This document shows positions 58,707-64,000 of a stretch of 64,000 nucleotides of DNA, piece by piece (position 1 is the first letter of the stretch; every line of letters starts with the position of its first letter). This stretch comes from Paracoccaceae bacterium (GTDB lineage Bacteria; Pseudomonadota; Alphaproteobacteria; Rhodobacterales; Rhodobacteraceae). The translations under genes were made by a program, and so were the position numbers. The notes under the pieces are model-generated. The model had not been told where the DNA came from and made no database searches. It worked only from the letters and a program-made list of their open reading frames with translations. Where the stretch lies: contig JAWPMR010000001.1 in assembly GCA_033344815.1 (NCBI GenBank), forward strand, positions 420,136-484,135, given 5' to 3'.

Positions 58707-59690
58707 TCAGCCACCATAAAGTCCGGCAGAACGCCCTCGCAGTTTTATCAAAGCCAGCACCGTGTCGATGGTCGGCGTCGCGGTGTTTGTCACGCGGCCA
58801 AGTTCCTGCACCGATCCGACAAGGGCGTCAATCTCCATTGGGCGACCCGCATCCAGATCCTGTAACATGGAGGTGCGATGTGCGCCAACAGCGGCGCCCC
58901 CATCAATTCGGCGTTCTACGTCGATGGGGAATTTGACGCCCAGTTTCTCGGCAATCTCTTGCGCCTCCAGCATCATGCCCCGGGCCACAGCGCGGGTTTC
59001 AGGGTCCGTGCACAGCACATCCAGCGTCGCGTGTGTTAGCGCCGAGATTGGGTTGAACGACAGGTTGCCCCAGAGTTTCACCCATATTTCATCGCGCAAA
59101 CGCGGGCGTACCGGGGCCTTGAGACCAGCGGCCATCAAGGCTTTGGACAAGGCCACGGCGCGCTCGGATTTCGATCCGTCAGGTTCGCCCAATGAAAAGC
59201 GGTTGCCCTCGATATGGCGTATGGTGCCGGGTTCAGAAACTTCTGCCGCCGGGTAGACCACGCACCCAAGCACGCGATCCGGACCGAATCCATCCCACTG
59301 CGCATTGCCGGGATCGACGCTTTGCAAGCGCGTGCCTTCCAGATCGCCACCGCTCTTGTGGAAATACCACCATGGGACGCCGTTCACACCGCTGACCACG
59401 GTGGAATGTTCGCCCAACAGTGGCGCCATGCGTGGCACCACAGGCGGCACGGAATGCGCCTTCAGCGTCACAATAACATAATCCTGTGGCCCCAAATCGG
59501 CAGGATCGTCACTGGCGGTGACCTTGACGTTGCTCTCAACGCCGCCCTCTTCGATGAGCGTCAGGCCCTTGTCTTTCATGGCAGCCAGATGCGGACCGCG
59601 CGCGACCAAGGACACATCTGCCCCCGCCTGCGCCAATTTCACGCCCATGTAACCGCCGATGGCGCCTGCCCCGAAAATACAGATTTTCAT
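58707..59690 (-). CDS. 2-dehydropantoate 2-reductase family protein
   Basis: A 327-residue NADP-dependent reductase of the ApbA/PanE family. The nucleotide-binding motif GAGAIGGYMG opens the protein (MKICIFGAGAIGG). The catalytic Lys is in RDEIWVKLWGNLSFNP. The start at 59690 is 2 bases from the stop of the acyl-CoA ligase, so they are coupled. Members of this family beyond PanE act on other 2-oxoacids; a role in pantothenate synthesis is not certain here given the neighbour. Confidence 0.88.
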   Translation of the reverse strand: MKICIFGAGAIGGYMGVKLAQAGADVSLVARGPHLAAMKDKGLTLIEEGGVESNVKVTASDDPADLGPQDYVIVTLKAHSVPPVVPRMAPLLGEHSTVVSGVNGVPWWYFHKSGGDLEGTRLQSVDPGNAQWDGFGPDRVLGCVVYPAAEVSEPGTIRHIEGNRFSLGEPDGSKSERAVALSKALMAAGLKAPVRPRLRDEIWVKLWGNLSFNPISALTHATLDVLCTDPETRAVARGMMLEAQEIAEKLGVKFPIDVERRIDGGAAVGAHRTSMLQDLDAGRPMEIDALVGSVQELGRVTNTATPTIDTVLALIKLRGRSAGLYGG

Positions 59691-59691
59691 A

Positions 59692-61221
59692 TCAGGCTTT
59701 CTCCACCAATCCGAGCTTCTCCGCCAAACCGATACGTTGCATCTTGCCGGTCGCGCCCTTGGGAATTTCATCCATGATGATGACTTTGCGCGGCACTTTG
59801 AAATCCGCCATCCGGGTGGCGGCAAAAGCGCGAATGTCTTTTTCAACCGCTTCTGATCCCTCGCTCAACACAACTGCGGCAGCAACCTCTTCGCCGAGTT
59901 TGGGGTGCGGCACGGCAAAGGTCACAACCTGCGCGATGTCCGGGTGATCCAGCAAGACGCCATCAACCTCCAGCGGGCTGATCTTTTCCCCGCCCCGGTT
60001 GATGATTTCTTTCAGCCGGCCCGTCAGGTGCAAATAACCCTCCTCGTCAAACGCCCCCTGATCACCAGTCCGGAACCAACGCGCACCGTCGGCCTCGAAA
60101 AAGTTCTTTGTGTTGGCCTCTGGGTTACTCTCATAACCCGGCGTCACATTGGGCCCGGAAATCACGACCTCGCCGGTGCCTTCCATCAGATGGTTTTCGG
60201 TCTCATGCGCAATGCGCATTTCTGGCCCCGCAGGGATACCGACGGCACCGGGTTTCTGGGTGCCCGACGCCAAGGGGTTGCAGGCCATCTGGTGGGCGGC
60301 TTCGGTCATGCCGTAAGCCTCGACCACAGGAGCGGCGAAGGTTTCGTTCAAAGCGACCATGACCTGAGCGGGCAAGGACGCCGAAGAGGAGCGCAAAAAG
60401 CGCAGCTTGGTATCGGCAATCACATCTGCATTGCGCTTGGCACGTGTCAGAATGGCCTGATGCATGGTTGGAACGGCCGTGTACCATGTCGGCTTGGCCT
60501 CTTTCATCCAGCCAAAGAAACGCAAAGCGTCAAACCCCGGCGCGCACCATATGGATGCGCCTGCGGCCAGCGATGCGGTGACGGCCGCAATCAACCCGTG
60601 GATATGAAAAAGCGGCATCACATTCATGCAACGGTCCTCAGGCGCCAGTTCCAGTGACGCGCGGATGTGTTCCGCAGAGGCAGCAACGTTGGATTGCAAC
60701 AGTGGCACGATCTTGGGGCGCGACGTTGTGCCGGAGGTATGCAGGATCAGCGCGACGTCATCCGCCGTGACCGCATCGGGTGATGCAGTCCCCTGCGTGT
60801 CAGAGTGCAGTGTAAAATATCCCGCCGGGGCATCATCAGGAACCTGCAACCGGATGATCGCCATCCCGGATTTCTGCGCCGCACTTAAAGCCGGGCCATC
60901 GTAGTCCTGCATGACCAAAAGCGCCTTGGCCTTCAGATCCTCGAGGTAAAATTCATATTCTTCTTCCCGGTAGGCCGGATTGAGGGGCGCTGTTGTTGCC
61001 GCCTGCGCAACGGTCACAAAAGCCGCTGCCATCTCGGGGCCGTTGGGCAATACGATCGCAACCCTATCGCCTTTTCCGATCCCCATAGCGTTCAGCGACG
61101 TCGCCACTTCCTGTGATAAATCGCGCAAACCGCCATAGCTCATCCACGCGCGATCGGGCGCGCCAAAAGCGGGTGCATCGGAGGGATGATCTGAAAACAA
61201 AGATGTGACCGTGGTTCTCAT
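59692..61221 (-). CDS. acyl-CoA ligase (Pcs60/oxalate-CoA ligase-like)
   Basis: A 509-residue AMP-forming ligase. The P-loop is LHTSGTTSRPK, motif A5 is YGMTEAAHQM, and the hinge-catalytic region LTGRLKEIINRGGEKISP, ending with the Lys in PKGATGKMQR. The EYEFYLEDLKAKALLV segment is like oxalate-CoA ligase AAE3/Pcs60. Substrate could be oxalate or a short carboxylate. It is followed by the ApbA-like gene. An 8-bp inverted repeat lies 51 bases upstream. Confidence 0.87.
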   Translation of the reverse strand: MRTTVTSLFSDHPSDAPAFGAPDRAWMSYGGLRDLSQEVATSLNAMGIGKGDRVAIVLPNGPEMAAAFVTVAQAATTAPLNPAYREEEYEFYLEDLKAKALLVMQDYDGPALSAAQKSGMAIIRLQVPDDAPAGYFTLHSDTQGTASPDAVTADDVALILHTSGTTSRPKIVPLLQSNVAASAEHIRASLELAPEDRCMNVMPLFHIHGLIAAVTASLAAGASIWCAPGFDALRFFGWMKEAKPTWYTAVPTMHQAILTRAKRNADVIADTKLRFLRSSSASLPAQVMVALNETFAAPVVEAYGMTEAAHQMACNPLASGTQKPGAVGIPAGPEMRIAHETENHLMEGTGEVVISGPNVTPGYESNPEANTKNFFEADGARWFRTGDQGAFDEEGYLHLTGRLKEIINRGGEKISPLEVDGVLLDHPDIAQVVTFAVPHPKLGEEVAAAVVLSEGSEAVEKDIRAFAATRMADFKVPRKVIIMDEIPKGATGKMQRIGLAEKLGLVEKA

Positions 61222-61544
61222 TTGGTTGCTGTGTCCTTTTCTGGAGCGTTTTACACTGCTTTATCAGCCGCTGCGACATACCTAGCACGATGTCGCAAAT
61301 ATGCCATGTCCCCGTTTGAAGACAAGTTTCTGCGCTCGAAAGGAGCCACAAAATCCGGGTAAGCGAGAGGCGCATTAAACACTTGGGCACGTCGTCTTCC
61401 ACGCCGTTCCCGATTTCCGCATCGCGTCCGCTCAGGATCATCCGGCTGGCGCTTTGGGCTTGAAACGGTCAAAAGACGTGTGCGGCTTGGCTCTCGTCGC
61501 TTCGCATGCTGCGCGACATGACGTGATTGAGGAATAGAACTTAC
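61222..61544. other. 323-base divergent promoter region
   Basis: The gap between the ligase and the TauE-type gene. It holds the inverted repeat at 61272-61297; no gene is seen. Confidence 0.5.
61272..61297. promoter_or_regulatory. 8-bp inverted repeat, operator candidate
   Basis: TGCGACAT-N10-ATGTCGCA has perfect 8-base arms, centred 63 bases upstream of the acyl-CoA ligase start. Confidence 0.6.
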
Positions 61545-62312
61545 ATGATTGGCGATCTTTTACACGCGGGTCTGGGATGGCCCATTGCCTCCATTCTGAT
61601 CGTGACCAGTTTTCTGGGGTCGCTGATCACAGCGGGGTTTGGCATCGGAGGCGGCGCGGTCATGCTGGCCGTCATCGCCACGCTGCTGCCAGCCCCCGCT
61701 ATCGTGCCGGTGCATGGGCTTGTGCAGGTGGGCTCCAATGCAGGACGCGCATTCCTGTTTCGCAAAGAGGTTTACCGCGCGGTCATGATGCCGTTTCTAA
61801 TTGGCGCTCTGATCGGGATCGTGCTGGGCGGATTGTTTGTGGTGCAACTGGAAGCCGGCGCTTTGCAAATCGCGCTTGGCTCTTTCATTTTGTGGTCTGT
61901 GGCCTTCAGCCCCCCTGCCCTCATGCGCCGCTCTTCAGCGATCACCGGCGGGCTTTCCAGTTTTTTGACGATGTTTATTGGCGGCACCGGACCTTTCGTA
62001 GCGGCCTACATCAAGACTCTGGGTCTCAGCCGGATCCAACATGTGGCCACACATGCGGCATTCATGACCCTGCAACATCTGCTGAAAACGATTGCCTTTG
62101 GGGTGTTGGGATTTGCATTTTCAAAATGGGCAGGACTCATCGGTTTGCTTATTGCATCCGGCTTTCTGGGCACCGTCGCCGGGCGTCATATCCTGTTCAA
62201 GATCAACGAGGCGCGCTTCAAGCTGATCCTGAATGCCATCCTGATCATTCTGGCGCTGCGTTTGATCTATGCGGGCGGGATCGAGCTTTGGACCGGCGGG
62301 TCGACCTCATGA
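61545..62312 (+). CDS. TauE/SafE family permease
   Basis: A 255-residue membrane protein with the two repeated TauE motif regions (GFGIGGGAVMLAVIAT, and FLTMFIGGTGPFVAAY). About seven hydrophobic stretches. Family members export sulfite or sulfoacetate-type anions. ATG 61545 follows GAGGAA. Substrate is not shown by neighbours. It ends 17 bases before the convergent PotC-like gene. Confidence 0.9.
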   Translation: MIGDLLHAGLGWPIASILIVTSFLGSLITAGFGIGGGAVMLAVIATLLPAPAIVPVHGLVQVGSNAGRAFLFRKEVYRAVMMPFLIGALIGIVLGGLFVVQLEAGALQIALGSFILWSVAFSPPALMRRSSAITGGLSSFLTMFIGGTGPFVAAYIKTLGLSRIQHVATHAAFMTLQHLLKTIAFGVLGFAFSKWAGLIGLLIASGFLGTVAGRHILFKINEARFKLILNAILIILALRLIYAGGIELWTGGSTS

Positions 62313-62329
62313 ATTTTCAACGTCGCGCC

Positions 62330-63175
62330 TCAGCGTTTCAAAAGCAACGATAGCAAACCCAGCACAGCCGAGACTACGATCAGCAAAAGCGATACTGCAT
62401 TCAGCACAGGCGTGGAGCCCAGCTTCAAGCGATCAAACATGGTCACCGTCAGTGGCGCATCCGATCCGACCAGCATCAGTGTCGTGTTGAAATTCTCAAA
62501 GCTCATCAACACGGCGACAACCGCGGCTGCCAGCATCGCGGGAAGCAAAAACGGCAGTGTCACCTGACGGATCGCGCCCCATTTTGTTGCCCCAAGGTTC
62601 AGCGCTGCCTCTTCGAGGCTGGAATCGAACTTCTGCAACCGCGCGGAAATCACCAGCGTCGCAAAGGTGGTGATAAATGAAAACTGCCCCAGTACGACAA
62701 GGATCAGGCCCGGGCGCAGCCCGTCAAACCAAAGCCCCGTGGCCTCTTCGAGGGTGTTGGCGATGGTGCTCGAAAACACAAGGATCGAGATACCCAGAAT
62801 AATGCCCGGAATGATCAGCGGCAACAGCATGAGGATATAAAGCAGGTTTTTGCCCCGGAAATCGTGGCGCACAAACAAAAATGCGTTACATGTCCCGACG
62901 ATCACCGACAGGCCTGACACCCAAATCGCGACAACGCCTGATATCACGATAGACCGAAGGATGGGCCGTTCGTGAAAGACCCCAATGCGCGGGGCCTCAG
63001 TCCCGAAAAACCAATCCCACGTGAAGCCGTCCCAAGGCAGCGAGGGAAAGACGCTGTCGTTGAAGGCAAAGACACAGACGGTCACAAGCGGCAGAGCCAG
63101 ATAGATGAAGAACAGGGTCACATAGGCCCGGTAAGACCAGCGAAACGGGGCGGATTGTGGGATAGTGGTGATCAT
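62330..63175 (-). CDS. ABC transporter permease (PotC-like)
   Basis: A 281-residue permease with the EAA loop EEAALNLGATKWGAIRQVTLPFLLPA cut across a standard site. Six membrane helices. Spermidine/putrescine (PotC) type by length and sequence pattern. It is coupled, with 1 base between, to the PotB-like gene. Binding protein and ATPase should be to the right, outside the window. Confidence 0.9.
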   Translation of the reverse strand: MITTIPQSAPFRWSYRAYVTLFFIYLALPLVTVCVFAFNDSVFPSLPWDGFTWDWFFGTEAPRIGVFHERPILRSIVISGVVAIWVSGLSVIVGTCNAFLFVRHDFRGKNLLYILMLLPLIIPGIILGISILVFSSTIANTLEEATGLWFDGLRPGLILVVLGQFSFITTFATLVISARLQKFDSSLEEAALNLGATKWGAIRQVTLPFLLPAMLAAAVVAVLMSFENFNTTLMLVGSDAPLTVTMFDRLKLGSTPVLNAVSLLLIVVSAVLGLLSLLLKR

Positions 63176-63176
63176 T

Positions 63177-64000
63177 TCAACGCCCCATCGTCTTGCCGAG
63201 CGATTGTCCGGAAATTTTCAATGCCAAGAACACGATCAGCGAGGACAACCCCAAGAGCAGGAAGCCAAATGCCGACCCAAGCTCCCAATTAAACCGCGTG
63301 ATGAACTGGTTATAAATCAACCCGGTGAACCACAGGCTGTCCTTGCCGCCCAGCAGGATCGGCGTCAGGTAATTGCCCAGCGACAACATGAACACCACGA
63401 TACAGCCCGATACGATCCCCGGCATGGCATGTGGGATGACAATTTCGCGCAGAATCGACAGGCTGGAGCCGCCCAGATCATAGCCTGCCTCAATCAGGCT
63501 GTCATCGAGGCTGTCCAGCGTGGTCACCAGCGGCACGACCATGAACAGCATCGAGGTATAAACCAGCCCGGTCATAATCGCGGCATCGTTATAAAGGAAC
63601 TCCACCGGACCGCTGACCGCGCCGATGTATTGTAAGAACGATGACAAAACGCCGGTTTCGCGCAGCAGGATCATCCAGCCAAAAGTACGCACCAACTCGC
63701 TGACCCAAAACGGGATCAGGCACATCAGAAAAAGCGTAGTCTTAGCGCGCCCGCGCGTCAGTTTCGCGATGTAATAGGCAATGGGAAAGCCGATGATCAG
63801 CGTCAGAAAGGTCGCTGTGATCGACATATAGGCGGTGCGCGCAAAGGTATTCCAATAGAGCGGTTCATTGAAAAACACCGCGTAATTGGCAAAGCTGGTT
63901 TCGTATTGCCGGATGCCGACCTTTTCCTGCAAGGATACAAAAAACATCCCCACATGCGGCAAGACGATCAGCGTCGTCAGCCAGATCAGCAGCGGCGCCA
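63177..64000 (-). CDS. ABC transporter permease (PotB-like, 5' partial)
   Basis: The gene runs off the right edge; the frame continues through 64000 with no start seen (a hydrophobic first helix PLLIWLTTLIVLPHVG is visible). The EAA loop is EAGYDLGGSSLSILREIVIPHAMPG. Polyamine-type permease of the same importer as its neighbour. Confidence 0.9.
   Translation of the reverse strand, partial: APLLIWLTTLIVLPHVGMFFVSLQEKVGIRQYETSFANYAVFFNEPLYWNTFARTAYMSITATFLTLIIGFPIAYYIAKLTRGRAKTTLFLMCLIPFWVSELVRTFGWMILLRETGVLSSFLQYIGAVSGPVEFLYNDAAIMTGLVYTSMLFMVVPLVTTLDSLDDSLIEAGYDLGGSSLSILREIVIPHAMPGIVSGCIVVFMLSLGNYLTPILLGGKDSLWFTGLIYNQFITRFNWELGSAFGFLLLGLSSLIVFLALKISGQSLGKTMGR

Overview
This 64 kb window reads as a chromosomal segment of a marine alphaproteobacterium of the Rhodobacterales (Roseobacter group). 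The evidence is the RNA methyltransferase/PIN-domain gene pair found in that order, the ALA-synthase route to heme (hemA) with an FNR-type box, two TRAP-transporter-style import systems of that lineage, a TakP-like solute receptor, no programmed frameshift in prfB, and the codon use. No phage, IS element, CRISPR array or rRNA operon was seen. The species cannot be fixed from the sequence alone.

Layout. 0-9.6 kb: a CoxE-like vWA protein (cut by the left edge), an M48 peptidase, a PIN protein plus RNA methyltransferase, glnE with a small overlapping partner, a DUF2852/RDD membrane pair behind a repeated operator, arginyl/leucyl-tRNA-protein transferase, and a dienelactone-hydrolase-like enzyme. 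9.8-17.5 kb: a TRAP importer with an unusually large DctM, divergent from a Cache-domain histidine kinase/LuxR-type response regulator pair, then a soluble chemoreceptor-tip protein. 17.6-20.8 kb: ilvB-(secreted unknown)-ilvN, preceded by a complete ribosome-mediated attenuator with a 15-residue leader peptide. 20.8-26 kb: small unknowns, an XRE regulator, a Rieske oxygenase, a DUF2189 membrane protein and an amidase. 26-36.9 kb: housekeeping and envelope genes (prfB, PBP1A, AmiC-type amidase, aminotransferase, BepA-like protease with a DsbA-like protein, ispG, a RodZ-like protein). 37-41 kb: hemA, divergent from an M20 peptidase across an FnrL-type site, then a hydrolase with an intact fluoroacetate-dehalogenase active site, and tRNA-Asp.

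41-47.3 kb: SGNH hydrolase, two paralogous small unknown proteins, tRNA-Val, a histidine phosphatase and a two-subunit molybdenum hydroxylase. 47.3-54.5 kb is gene-poor. It holds a possible third small relative of the paralogs, a MarR regulator, an orphan cheB-cheD pair and an acyl-CoA dehydrogenase, with long stretches lacking convincing genes. 54.5-64 kb: an ABC/FtsX/lipocalin-like export triad, a 2-dehydropantoate-reductase-like protein with an acyl-CoA ligase behind an 8-bp inverted repeat, a TauE-family permease and two polyamine-type ABC permeases, the second cut by the right edge.

The most interesting items are the ilv attenuator, the unknown secreted protein between the two acetolactate synthase subunits, the fluoroacetate-dehalogenase-type active site, the repeated operator before the DUF2852 gene, the small paralog family, the membrane-free chemoreceptor fragment and an orphan terminator near 49.6 kb that may end an unannotated RNA. 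Nothing in the window is clearly a wholly new multi-gene system.
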